Below, in pieces: positions 1 to 11,440 of a stretch of 64,000 nucleotides of DNA. Made by a program: the position numbers and the translations under genes. Position 1 is the stretch's first letter, and every line of letters starts with the position of its first letter. The notes beneath the pieces are model-generated. The model searched no databases. It was not told where the DNA came from and saw only the letters and a list, made by a program, of their open reading frames with translations. The stretch comes from Melitaea cinxia. Its lineage: Eukaryota; Arthropoda; Insecta; Lepidoptera; Nymphalidae. Location: assembly GCF_905220565.1 (NCBI RefSeq), contig NC_059416.1:3410001-3474000 (forward strand), written 5' to 3'.

Positions 1-257
1 CGTGAATAAGAATAAATTACTTTAAGAAAAAAAAATATCATATTAAAAATATTTAAAAAGTAAATAAAGTAATAAATAAATAAATTAAATCTTAATAGTA
101 TCTACCTATATTAAAATAACTCATAAGCCATGCTTTGTGTTTGTGACTCGACCCATATAAAGGGGCATGTGTGGCCCACATAAATACAAATACAATTTAG
201 TGTTTAATCCGTGTGCGTACGTGTCGTGTGCGTGTGTGCGTGGTTTCTTCGCGTGGA

Positions 258-565
258 ATTCCAAGTTTGAAATTGGAATGAATGACGGCTGGGTCACTGA
301 CCTACGTCAATCCTTTGAAATATTTATTTTATTTTTTACATTTAGCCAAGGTATTGAAGGTATTATGCCATGGTCAAAGTAGAGATTATTTATTTTAAAT
401 ATATTAGATTGTTTACATTATTCCAAGTTTGAAATTGGAATGACTGACCTATGTCAGTGGTTTGGAATATTTTTTTTTTAAATTCACACATTCATTTAGA
501 CAAGGTATTAAATGTATTATGTCACAGTCAAAGTAGGAATTATTTATTTTAAATATGTATAAAAA
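258..565. repeat. Diverged tandem duplication, two units of about 162 bp
   Basis: Two adjacent units both begin ATTCCAAGTTTGAAATTGG (258 and 420) and both contain a 'GACCTAYGTCA' segment, a poly-T/A stretch, 'AAGGTATT' and a closing 'ATTATTTATTTTAAATAT'. Unit 2 has drifted by many substitutions and small indels. The unit start is itself an imperfect inverted repeat (ATTCCAA...TTGGAAT). No coding potential is apparent; the short open frame at 167-382 is a chance reading. Confidence 0.75.
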
Positions 566-946
566 GTTTTGTTTAGATTTGTTTGTCCTTCTTAATTAGT
601 CCTAATAGGTACCTAAACAAAGAAGATAAATGTTTCTTTTTAAAGAAAAAGTAAATAAGAACGTATTTTAATTACCAAATGATTTTAACATAATTAAGTC
701 CATTATAAGGACATTATTTTTTATCATCCGTTATTCCATTTCAATATTATATTCTGTTCAAACAAAAATCGACTTAAAAAAAATGTTTATTTTTCCCTTA
801 TCTTTCTAAATTCTGAAAATTTCACGATGTTATCATTTTTTTTTTTTACTAAAGAAGATAGACTAATATTTCTACTGACTATAATCTAATAAATAACCAA
901 TGAAACCATATCTTATAAGTCATCATAAAGTCTCTGTTAACACGTG
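566..946. other. AT-rich spacer
   Basis: Low-complexity AT-rich DNA with homopolymer runs. No gene, RNA or recognisable repeat seen. Confidence 0.6.
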
Positions 947-2227
947 GTTCAATAAGTCCTGAGACTAAGTACCTACTAAAAAAAGGTCTTTTTTATAAAA
1001 TTAATTTTTATTCATCAACATAGTCTCCTCCAAGAGCGATACAGTCCCTCCAACGCTTTTCTAACTTTTCTATCCCATGTGTGTAGAACGATTTGTCTTT
1101 GGCTTCAAAATAAGCCTCCGTTGCTGCGATAACTTCACTATTTGAGTCAAATTTCTTACCCTGAAGCATTTTTTTGAGGTCTGCAAACGGCCAGTAATCG
1201 CTGGGGGCCAAGTCTGGCGAATAAGGGGGATAAGGAAGCAATTCGAAGCCCAATTCGTTAATTTTGGCCATCGTTCTCACGGACTTGTGACAAGGCGCGT
1301 TGTCCTGGTGAAACACCACTTTCTTTATGTTCATGTGAGGCCGTTTATCCGCAATTTCGTACTTCAGTCGCTCCAATAAGCACATGTAATAGTCACTATT
1401 TATATTTTGCCCCTTTTCAAGGTAGTCGATGAAAAGTATTCCATGCGCATCCCAAAATATAGACGCCATAACCTTACCGGCCGATTTCTGAGTCTTTGGA
1501 CGCTTCGGGCGGCTTTCACCAGCCGCTCTCCACTCCGCTGCCTGCCGATTGGATTCCGGAGTGAAATTGTATATCCAGGTTTTATCCATTGTTACATACC
1601 GACGTAAAAAATCCTTGTATTATGATTCATCAGCGCCAAACATTGCTCTGAATCATTGATACGTTGTTCCTTTTGATTAGTTGTAAGCATACGCGGTACC
1701 CACTAAGAAAAAAGCTTTTTCATGGCCAAATTTTTATGTAAAATAGTGAAAACACTACCAGCTGAAATCTTCACTATTTCGGCTATCTCTTGCACTTTTA
1801 CCTTCCGATCTTCCAATACGATTTTGAGGACTTGGTTAATATTTTGTTGAGTCACCGCTTCATTTGGACGACCTGAGCGTTCCCCATCATTGGTGTCCAT
1901 GCGACCGCGTTTGAAGTCGGCATACCACCGACAAATGGTTGCTTTAGAGGGAGCTGATCCTGCATAACATTTTATAAGCTGCTTCAACGGTATTTTTTCC
2001 CATTAAAAAACAATGTTTTATCAACACGCGAAACTCGTTTTTTTCCATTGTATCGAAATTACAACCGTAGCGTCACTTAAATGTTTCAAAATCAATAATT
2101 TTATTGTTCCATTTTTAAAAATTTGACACATATTCTTGTATTGATAGCCAGTACTTTTTAAAAATCAAAAGAGTTTTTAATATATGCGCCATTTCCAGGT
2201 TAGTCTCGGGACTTATTGAACGATCTA
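947..2227 (-). mobile_element. Decayed Tc1/mariner-type (DD34D) DNA transposon
   Basis: The ends are inverted repeats. The left end (947-968) reads GTTCAATAAGTCCTGAGACT and the right end (about 2200-2227) reads its complement with one C/T difference. Between them lies one mariner transposase relic in reverse orientation. The right end is followed by TA, the usual mariner target, and a TA also lies a few bases outside the left end. The outermost bases of the left end no longer match the right end, so that terminus has mutated. The length of about 1.28 kb is normal for a mariner. This is a dead copy. Confidence 0.9.
1008..2048 (-). pseudogene. mariner transposase pseudogene (frameshifts plus stop)
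   Basis: The relic reads from an ATG at 2048 to a stop at 1008, about 347 codons, the normal length of a mariner transposase. The N-terminal part (2048-1703) is the helix-turn-helix region: 'FRVLIKHCF', then 'APSKATICRWYADFKRGR' and 'ERSGRPNEAV'. The C-terminal part (1589-1008) is the catalytic domain, with 'IFWDAHGILFIDYLEKG', 'FHQDNAPCHKS' and 'YSPDLAPSDYWPFADLKK'. Exactly 34 residues separate the second and third aspartates, which places it in the DD34D class. It is broken by a frameshift near 1985, an in-frame TAG near 1702 (where the linker motif WVPR follows), and a further frame change before 1589. Intact relatives bind the terminal repeats and catalyse cut-and-paste transposition in the nucleus; this copy cannot. 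Confidence 0.93.
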
Positions 2228-2228
2228 G

Positions 2229-3140
2229 TATGATATCATTATGTATGATATCAGGCCTTTAAAATGTAAACAAATATTTTATATTTATTTTTTTATATAG
2301 TTTCAGCATATTGTTCCTATTATATAAATTTATATAAACTAAAGTACCTACTTACCTACCTATATTAGAATTTGATAATTATTATTAAAACATTATTTTG
2401 TTTAATTTCGCTTCCAATCGTCAGCTATTATTCCAATAATTCAATTCAATGTATCGAAATTCATATACCTACCTAAAGAAAATCCGTGGGAAATACAGTT
2501 TTCGTATATAGATATATTTATATACCTAATATATCATTTCTTTCTCTATTTATATTATTTCGCTTATAAATATTATTAACACTCATTTTAATATCATTAA
2601 CCGACGTCAAAAAAGGAGGAGGTTCTTAATTCGACTGTATTTATTTATGTTATCTCATCATTTTTTGCTGAGTGTAGCGATTTTAATGATTCTTTTATTA
2701 ATCGGAAGCTGGAGCTTGAGATATGACGAGTACCTACGTTTTATTTATATATTATATATTATCATTTCTAATAATACTTTAATTGAAGACAGTTTTTTTT
2801 TTCGTTTTGCGAGCGAGCACATTTATCTTATATAGATAAATTTACATAGAATTTAATAATTATACTCGATTTACTTAATTATGCTTATGACATCATTCAC
2901 TCACATCACACTAATTTTAATATTACATAATTACAATTGTAAATTTAAATTAACTTAAAACACTATTGAATAAACAAAAAAAAAATCCCAATATTTTATA
3001 TTAGTTATCTTTTATTTTGAGAATGTTTTTATTGTTTTTAAGGATAATTTTTATACTTTTATAATACAAAAAAAAAAAATAACAAAACAAATAAATAAAA
3101 AAAAAATAACAAAACAAATATATTGAATTAAAATAAGTTT
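2229..3140. other. AT-rich spacer
   Basis: Contains a plus-strand open frame of 62 codons (2647-2835), but its codons are AT-driven and show no domain. Poly-A and (AAATAAC)-like runs lie at 3065-3120. No gene supported. Confidence 0.55.
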
Positions 3141-3450
3141 TTTTTTACACAACTAGGTCGGCAAATATGCGTACGGCTCACCTCACGGTAGCCAATTCCC
3201 GTAGCCTATAGATGCCTGCAACACTACAAGCATCGCTACGCGTTGCCGACACTACCCCTAATCGCCCCAGGAATCAGGGCCACCTTACTCACCTCAGGGA
3301 CACAACACTACTGGAAAGCAGTATTATTTAGCTGTGACCTTCTGTTAGGTCGAGGTTCTTCCCCAGTCGGGCTGCTCCAGATTTGGAGCAGGATATTTCC
3401 TACTGTGCCTACCTCAGTTAAATTGTTCCCTATATTTTTACTTTAGTAGG
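3141..3450 (-). repeat. Dispersed 'GTCGGCAAAC' family retroelement copy (minus strand)
   Basis: Begins with a poly-T run followed by ACAACTAGGTCGGCAAATAT and continues through 'GTACGGCTCACCT', 'GCCTGCAACAC', 'ACACAACACTACTGGAAAGC' and 'CCCCAGTCGGGCTGCTCC'. Related copies lie at 6775-6930, 25838-26112 and 27893-28160. The terminal T-run implies that the element reads on the minus strand with a poly-A tail, as for a LINE or SINE 3' end. No intact ORF; the open frame at 3243-3446 is inside the repeat. Confidence 0.8.
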
Positions 3451-3559
3451 TTTATACACCTTTAATTAATGAAAAAATATTATTGTTATTATTATTGGAT
3501 TCGATGGCATTCAGTTGTGCCAGAGAAGCACTGTCAGTGTTGCCAGTATGACGTGGGAT

Positions 3560-3640
3560 AGAAAAGATACGAAGGAGAATGACCGGTGTGGTTGAGATTG
3601 TAAACTATATGGAGTATTACAGACGGAAAAAAAAGTAAAT
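3560..3640. repeat. Short dispersed repeat ('AGAAAAGATACGAAGGAGAA')
   Basis: Resembles 23,990-24,065 and about 61,600-61,650: each has AGAGAAGAC/AGAAAAGAT, a 'GAAGGA' block, then 'GGTGYGGTYGAGA-TGYAAACT'. Low-copy and diverged, of unknown class. Confidence 0.45.
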
Positions 3641-3869
3641 AGTGAGGCTTTTGTTGTTAAACGACAACCTGAAACAACAAACCTCTCAACAGTCCTCCTG
3701 TGACCATGGTTGCTGTATCCGAATACGTAATACGACGGACACTTAAAAACATAATAAGCCGCGATACAATCTGAAAAATTTGTTTCATTATAATAAACAG
3801 TATGATTAAAACTACGTCTATAATTATATAGAATAGAATCAAAAATAAAATAGGACGACCACAAGATTT

Positions 3870-4155
3870 ATCTATAAGTTAAATAAATAATAAATAAATA
3901 TCTATACAATACACACACGGTCGTCTGTTCCTAAAGTAAGCAACTTAATGCTTGTGTTATAGGTAACAGCCGACTGGTATATAGCTACATATTTTTTTTT
4001 CGATAAACATACTTATAAATAATACATATATAAATATATAAATAAATATTTATATTACACCCAGACTCGGGGTGGGAATCGAACCCACAACCCTCGGAGC
4101 AGAAAGCAGGGTCACTACAAACTGCGCCAACGGGCAAGTCAAATCTATAAGTTAA
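3870..4155 (-). mobile_element. tRNA-headed SINE (family 1) with 13-bp target-site duplication
   Basis: The element is flanked by perfect direct repeats ATCTATAAGTTAA at 3870-3882 and 4143-4155. On the minus strand it starts 'GCCCGTTGGCGCAG' (A-box-like) and contains 'GGGTTCGATTCCCACC' (B-box), so the head is tRNA-like and would support RNA polymerase III transcription. A body with 'CATTAAGTTGCTTAC' follows, then a tail of TTTATT/ATTTATTT repeats. Three relatives occur in this window. The precise duplication shows retroposition by LINE machinery. Confidence 0.9.
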
Positions 4156-6774
4156 TTTTTTTATTTGTATATATTTACACAAAATGCACAACATGACCTA
4201 AACATAAATATTCAACATTAACAGGGCGTGTAATGTTACGGGGAAGGATCTCGTAGATAGAATGGAGGAATTCGAACCAGTTAAAATGTTTTTGAGATAG
4301 GTACTGTACCTTTTTCAAGGACACGCTTACACAGTGAGTGGTCTCTTATTTTTACCAGTCGGACACGTGAGCACGAATGTCTAAGACGTAAACGACAAAT
4401 TGTCGAAACTGCGGCTAGCATGTCTATAAAGATAAAACCAAAGGGGTCTCAGAATATAAGTTTTGTTGAGTTGTTGAGTGAAGCTTATCCTTCCTCGATT
4501 TTGACGAAAGCCAGAATGAAGATATAAAATAAAAATTTATAAAATTTTTACACTTAATATCTTTACAAATGAAATATTTTGAAAATACCCTCCGATTACT
4601 AAGAAACTTAAAGTCCATCATATCCTTAAAAAAACCTTGAATAGCTAAAAAAAAAAAAACTAAACAAAAAAGCGAATGAATTATACCTCGTTATTTATCC
4701 CTCCTGTAAATATCAGCATTATACCAATTTAATACGAAATGTCTCCGAAAACCCAACTTCCGGTTATTTCAGAAAAAAAAATCAAAAGCCTCACCGTAGG
4801 CGTTTCCCCATCCGCGTATGAGCGAGAGGGGTGATTTGTGTTATATAGTGTGCGAGGGGGATAGAATGAGGGCGATGACCTCTAAAACAAATCGTTGGAA
4901 AGGGTTCGGTTTTAATATGGACAGCAGAATACGAGTCCCTTTTTTTCTCTTTTTATTATATTTTATACAAAAAATATGGTCGAAATAGGTTTTTCATTTT
5001 TGTCCATTAAAAGTAACAAAAAAAATTTAAAGGTTTTTTTTTTTCAAAAATATAAAAAATAAATACGTAGATACATTACTAATTAAATATAGACATATAT
5101 AATACAATAACACTAATTCCACAAATTTTTATTATTAATAAAAAGAAAACTTTTATTAGGTAAATTAAAATTATTAGCGTATAAGCAAATCAATTACTTA
5201 CTTTTTGATATATCCTCCAAATCAAAAATTTTGTAAATTTACAATAATTTTAAACTGTAACACTGTATTTTTTTTAATATAATTTAACTTCCCAAGCAAA
5301 ACTTAAAAATACAAAAATTAATTGTAAAATTAACTTCATATTATTTCTATAAACAAAAAATAAATAAAATAATAAAATCTCTGACTTCCTTTGCTACCAG
5401 TACATTATCTAGGCACCCTATTCCCTAGACTCGTTACAAACCTAGACAGGGACCTAGGCGAAAAATTGCAAGGGTGTCCTATCATTGATAACGTATTTAG
5501 CACAATGGTGTGTGTGAACTCTCTGTGTGTGCGTGTTATTAGTCTTTTTATTTTTATTTTTAATCTGTAGAGGTTTTGTATATTGTTGATAGTTTTAGTT
5601 AGGTATTCTATTCTTCTATGGTAATTAAAAACTTTTTTAGAAATATGAATTTTATATTTATTTTTAAATATTTGTGGATTAGTTTCTAATTACATGTTTA
5701 TAACAAATGATAATCTTAAAACACCGGTATTATATTTTATGTAAAATATGACTAAAATATTATTTAATTTTAAGGATTACATTAAAATAAATTAAAAATT
5801 ATAATCATAACTTTGATTTATATCAAGTTTTTATTTTCTTGTATATATTTTAACTTTAAGGATATTTGGGTTTTATTTAAAAAAAAAATTCTTTTTATTT
5901 GTTTGAAGAACTCAGAGAAGTGATTAATGTAGAAATTATAATATATTAAGCTCGGATAAATAATAACTATTATTAAGCCATTAAAAAAGTCTTAAAAAAA
6001 CAAAAAAGTAGGTAAAGCAGCGCGACTCAAATAGTTTCCACACATCATATTATATTAAAGTAATCGCTCCGATTCAAACAGACGCAACCACATACGAAAC
6101 ATAAATAAATCACATAAGTACGTTATTTGATCCCATAGAACACGGGGACTCCCCCACAAGACCGATGACTTGTCCAAACTCGCAAACACTGGCTCATTAT
6201 AAAAAAAAGAAAAATAATAAATTCGTCTATGACAATTCCGATATTCCCCACCCCTATTGTCTATGGTATAGCCTATTAATGTCCCAGCGGAACATTCTCG
6301 CTAATGAGGGAGAGGGTTAAACAAAGGTACGCAAAGAAATAATAAAATAAGAGAAAGTCACGATGTTTTTTTTTATGTAACAGAAAAATCTGTTCGTTTT
6401 AACGGATAACACGGTTATAATAACCATCGACTGGATAAAATAATTGTAACTAGAATTCTTTGCGCGTTTAAACAAACAAATAAACTTTTAAGATCTATAA
6501 TATTACGGTAGATGTACTTTTAAAACTTTAGTTCTAAATGAACTTTAAAAATTCCATTAACTGAATCGTACTCTAATTACATATTAAGCAGCTTTGTCCC
6601 ATTGTACGTGTAACAAAAAAACATTTACACAACGCAATTCGTACGAAACGAGATAGATCACGTGCGTCTTGTAAACATAGCCAAATATCAATACTTATGC
6701 TATCAAGAACTCGTAAAGATAGAGTTACAATTATTTAATGAATCACGTAGATTTATACACAACATGCTAACTGT
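4156..6774. other. AT-rich spacer without recognisable genes
   Basis: About 2.6 kb, mostly A/T. Slightly GC-richer patches occur near 4780-4910, 5395-5470 and 6120-6310, but none shows a sustained reading frame with domains, a tRNA box pair or clear repeat ends. The reverse open frame at 4424-4621 has no recognisable features. Confidence 0.5.
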
Positions 6775-6930
6775 ATGGTAAGCGGGTACCGTCGTCTGCA
6801 TCACCAGGAGTAGGAAACCCAACCACGGGAACACAACACTGTTGAGAGCAGGGCTATTTAGCTATCTTTTGTAAGGTAACTACCTACCCCGGTCGGGCTG
6901 CTCCAAAATTTCGAACAAGATATTTCATTT
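6775..6930 (-). repeat. Truncated copy of the 'GTCGGCAAAC' family
   Basis: Shares 'GGTAAGCGGGTACCGTCGTC', 'GGAACACAACACTGTTGAGA' and 'CCGGTCGGGCTGCTCCAAAA' with the copies at 3.2, 26 and 28 kb. The terminal A/T-run end is missing. Confidence 0.7.
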
Positions 6931-7701
6931 ATTTATCTCCATAGACTATGATAAATATGAAGAACTATGACAGATTTCTATGACTAACCTAGACAATCGT
7001 ATGGTTAGGAAAATTTTAATACCTAGAATGGGAAGTACTTAGAAATAATAATTTAAAATTTAATACCTTCTTGAGTCACAGTGCATCAATCACAGTGTTT
7101 CCTTATACGACATTGTGCAATGAAGCCTCATTCGTAGCATCCTGTTTTGTTTATATACAAAAATATAATGTTAGTCGTCTTTCGTGCTTTGAAATCAATT
7201 TATAGTTTTTACTAGCTGCTAGAACAGACTTCATTCTATCAAAAGTAATTTTTTTTTGTAGTATTAAAACCTTCCGTGGGCCTTAAGGAACATACAAAAA
7301 GCCATTGACTTATTCGCTTAGCAACATTCATTTTTATTTATATAGATTTTTCCTTTATGTTTTAAATTAAATTATTTGATATCCTCGTGTCATTCCAGAA
7401 GACAATTGAGAAGAGTTCAGGAACTATTTTCAATGAAATTTGGACTTTTTTTTTAACTTTTTCCTAAGTAGGTATAGACAAGATATGTAGTAGCTACTAA
7501 TATGCTATAGTAAGTAAATCGCCTTTTAAAGTAAATAATAATATTTAGACCATATTTTATAGAAGTGATAAGTTTCTTAAAACTTACTTATCAGTAAATT
7601 TAAAACTTTTTCGCATTTCACACTTATTTTTGTGAAAGAAAATTTGAATATTGAAGGTTAGTTACAGTTAGTTTTAGTTAGTAAAGTTAGTTATATACTA
7701 A

Positions 7702-8663
7702 CGGCCGAACCCAATATTCAATCTAAAGATAGAGATAGGTAGTTATCATCGACTGCTAATAACTAACTATCTATCCTTTGTAGTTGTCCCAATAATTCGC
7801 ATAGGGGACTACTATCTCCAGTTAGCTGTAGCTACCTGAGCTCTTCCTTACATTCCAGTATACGCAGCGTCACAGACGGCCTCAGTTATGTTACACAGAT
7901 GTTTTGTAGTATTTAAATTTGTCATACAAATTTTATTCATATTAAAGTAATCTTGTTTTATAAAAATATGGACAAATTAATTTTTACATAGACTTTTTAA
8001 TTTATAATAAATGATATTATTTTAATATGGAATCCATGGTAAATCTAGTAACGGAACGTTTTAACACGACACGAAAAGACGCTACGACGCCATTACGCTT
8101 TATTGAATCGTCGTTTCGTTTGTATTTTTTTTTTTTTACAAATCAAAATTCAAATTATACAAATCATTGCAAATTATACAATCATTCACCAAATTTTTTG
8201 TTTTATTCACAAGATGAGTAAAGTAAGTATTATTTCACAAGAAACTTATTATTTTTATTCAATTAATTGTTGCAAAAGAGCAATATCACTTGAACTGCTA
8301 CTTGAACTTGAGTCTGCCATTACTTTTCACTCGAAATTAATTTTATTTTAAACAAAGAAAATACTTTTTCAATAAATAAATCTTAGTTATCCCCCGAAAA
8401 CTATAGATCGGATATTGTTGTTACTAAAGATAACCAACGCTACTGACAGATAGAACTCTATTATTATTGGGACGTTTACACTGTCATTTTCATACGAACT
8501 GTTATCTCTGGTAAGCTATCCTCCCTCTCGTCGATAGACAGCTTTGAAGGATAGGATTGCCTATCGTCGACAAGTTTATTGGGTCAGTAAAATGAATGAT
8601 AGATAGATATTTCTGTCTCTAGTAGGACATAACCAGAGATAGATTGAATATTGGGTTCGGCCG
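7702..8663 (-). mobile_element. PIF/Harbinger-like non-autonomous DNA transposon with TAA target duplications
   Basis: The left end reads CGGCCGAACCCAATATTCAA and the right end is its exact complement (perfect 24-bp terminal inverted repeats). Each end abuts the trinucleotide TAA (7699-7701 and 8664-8666), the target duplication typical of PIF/Harbinger. Subterminal arms are rich in GATAGATAG-type motifs and carry a shorter inverted pair (GTCCCAATAA/TTATTGGGAC). The 962-bp core has no full transposase. A minus-strand 21-codon ORF (8255-8320, starts MADSSSSS and ends LLQQLIE) could be the remnant of an N-terminal exon. The orientation call rests only on that ORF. Confidence 0.85.
8255..8320 (-). 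pseudogene. Possible remnant N-terminal ORF inside the Harbinger-like element
   Basis: A 21-residue reading frame: ATG, an acidic residue, eight serines, then DIALLQQLIE and a stop. A short acidic/serine-rich N-terminus would suit a transposon-encoded protein, and the frame sits centrally in an element with intact ends. It is too short to assign by sequence alone, so the link to a Harbinger gene is inference. Confidence 0.3.
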
Positions 8664-8666
8664 TAA

Positions 8667-9445
8667 AGCATTCATAGCTATGGGTAATGTGACTTACAAC
8701 AATATTGCCCGTACAAATAATAATTCATTGATCAACAAATATTATAAACAGGTATTTCTAAGGCTATTATAATATAACCAATATTATTAACTTGTGTTGC
8801 CAGTATGAAGGTTAAAGCGTCTGCCGGCTACGAATTTTGCATTTAAATCGTCCTATTACCCCTTGATTACGGCAACACTAAATTGGATTTGCATTTATCT
8901 GTACGATAAAGGTTTTATATGTATTGTTATCACTAATTATATTGATATATATTCAAGATATAATTAAAATTATGTATACATTTAAATATAAAATTCAACT
9001 ATCCAAACAAATCAATGTTCTGATTCTGAACATGATCCAGTATAATAACGTGCTATTTTATAGCCTACTCTAATTTAATATATTAAATAAAGTGGTCTAC
9101 AATAAAAATAAATTTTAAAAATTCACAATTTAAACAAGCAATTAATATACCAATTAGCAAACATTAATAACACCAAAACAACTAATAATAAATATTTAAT
9201 GAAGACAAACATGTAAAGCTTTTGTAACCTTTTAAATCGCTATGTCTGGCGCGAACTTGGACTGGACAGCAATGGATTGCGATAGGCTGACGTGATGACG
9301 ACTGACTGATGAAATCACTACACGAAAAACTGTAAATAAGTCATTGACAAAACTAAAAACAAGTCACTAATTGAAAATATTTCTATACTTACCTTTTATA
9401 TTCTTGTTTAAATACATTTCTGTTTTCTTTATATTAATTAAAAAA
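8667..9445. other. AT-rich spacer
   Basis: No gene or repeat boundaries recognised. Confidence 0.5.
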
Positions 9446-9770
9446 ATTAGATTAATTTTTTTTTTTTTTTTTACGACAAATAGGCAGGCATTTGACCACA
9501 ATCTCACCTGATGTTAAGTGACGATGCGGTCGAAGGTGGAGCATGCCTGCCCAATAACAGCCTATTCACTCTGGCCTTGAAGGCACCCAGAATACTGTTT
9601 TGACGCTGCCCTGTCTTCACAACTTAAACATGCGAATTTGAAGTATATGCTACATTTTCTAAAATTGTCCAATTTTCTTAATTTTTCATTCCGTAACTAT
9701 AAGGTATTAGAAAACTTTAAAAAATCAGCTAAAATAAGTTCAGCAGTTTATGTAGATTGAACTATGATAA
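9446..9770 (-). repeat. LINE-tail-like repeats with poly-T edge
   Basis: A run of about 20 T is followed by 'ACGACAAATAGGCAGGCATT', 'GACCACAATCTCACCTGATG' and 'GCCTATTCACTCTGGCCTTG', a dispersed sequence I associate with the poly-A end of a lepidopteran retroelement (minus strand). From about 9630 it runs into 'AATTTTTCTTAATTTTTCATTCC'-type sequence, which recurs at 50,640-50,670. Confidence 0.65.
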
Positions 9771-11295
9771 TTTAAAATGTTTAATTTAATAAACAATTAA
9801 ACAACAAAAACATCGAAATTAAAACAAAAGACTTAATTGTTGAAATAATGAAGATTTTCAAATCAAAAGAGCTCCAATCGATTGTGCCGAGATAAGAAAG
9901 AAGTCACTTTGCAAAACAAAAGGCAAAGTCCAAAGAAAAAGTCCCAATTACGTTTCCGAGTCACCCTCAGCATCGGTGGCCATCTCCTCGGGGGTGTGGC
10001 GTCACTTGCAGCGGGGACATTGTTTAATTATAAAAATAAAATAAATAAACGAATAATATGGTACCTATAGTACAGTTTATAGTATTTTTGCATTTGTACA
10101 TTATATATTAGTTGTAGATTATTTTGTTATATTCATATTTGTTAATTTTTGTTTTGTAATAATAATTTGTCCTATTACTGGGTAAAAACTTCTATTCCTA
10201 CAATAGTAAAGAATTTCTTAAGTCACCACTCAGTTTAATTGTAAGCATCATACTTTTTTTATTCAAAACTCTACCATCTCTTGAAGTTACTACAAACGTT
10301 TTGATTAAAATACGATATTAGTAGATACTAATTGATGAATTTGATACCATATTATTTCGATACTAAATATATTAACTACTTACTATTATTATTACTAATT
10401 AATTAAAATTGAATATAATATTATTTCGATTCTAAGTATGTTATTATTGAACTATTATATATATTAGACAAAGTTTATCAACTATGGCTTTATTAAATTA
10501 AATCCAAGTTACTAGTTTCACGTTTAATTAATAAAGGCGTATGCAATTCCACATATTGAGATGTGAGCGAATCGAAGGCATTTGATGAATCCTTATAAAA
10601 TATTTCAGAATCCTATACCGAGTAATTACATTTAACCTCGAATTATTTAAGAATGTTTAATATATTACATACATTTATATGTATTAACCTAAATTCTAAA
10701 CCTTTTTTCATTTGTCATTTTGGAAGTTTTGTACTTTATACAAGAATTTTAAATTAAATGGTTTATAAATTACTGTAATAACGACACTATTCATTTGATT
10801 TAAAACATTTTAAAAATCAATTAATATTAGTAGAAAGAATGCCAAACAATTTTAAAACATCAAATTTACATTTTATAAATATAAAAAAGAAAAACAATCC
10901 GCCGCTACGCGCGCCGCACCTTAACCCCAAAGACTTCTATTACTCCGGCCGAAGGAAGTAATTTCGTAGGTCCGACTTTTAGTTTTTAAGAAACTTTATT
11001 TTCCCCTCGAAGACATTTTTCTAGACTTTTCCCGTATCTCCAATCTAGGTGTTACTTCGCTAACTCCGCGTTTTAACTGACTCCCGGAATTGGATTCAAA
11101 ATTTTTTATAAAACAAAGTCTGTTTTAACAAGTTACTTATTTTCTCAACTTTAAATTAATACTATTCGAATTTATTTTAAAATAAGGTAAAGTGTATTAT
11201 TCGGTGTTGGATTACATAGTTGACAAAGATGTGCGGACTTAGTGAATTGTATGTTTCATGCAAGATATTACCAAGTTTTGAAATTTGTATAAAAA
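9771..11295. other. AT-rich spacer with one GC-richer patch
   Basis: Mostly AT-rich. A patch at about 10,898-11,095 ('CCGCCGCTACGCGCGCCGCA') is GC-rich relative to its surroundings but has no persistent reading frame or splice signals that I trust. The open frame at 9882-10,070 shows no domain. Confidence 0.45.
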
Positions 11296-11296
11296 A

Positions 11297-11440
11297 AATT
11301 GTAAAAGACTTCTCTGCAGAATCTGCATTCCGATCCGGTGGTAGCTTAATTTTTTAAAATAATTAAAATTTTAATTTGTAAAATGACAGTTCGAAGGTGT
11401 TTTTGGCCTATTTGAATTAAGATATTTTTGATTTTGAATT
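11297..11440 (+). repeat. Retroelement 3' end, 'TTCTCTGCAGAATCTGCATT' family, copy 1
   Basis: Contains TTCTCTGCAGAATCTGCATT, 'GGTGGTAGCTTAA', 'TTTTAATTTGTAAAATGACA' and an ending 'ATTTTTGATTTTGA'. Matches 29,725-29,872 (plus) and 15,375-15,545 (minus). The tail of TTTGAT repeats after an AATAAAG-like signal in the better copy suggests a non-LTR retroelement terminus. Confidence 0.75.

Noticed and set aside
3511..3864. 117-codon minus-strand frame
   Set aside because: No domain; overlaps dispersed repeat sequence and another open frame.
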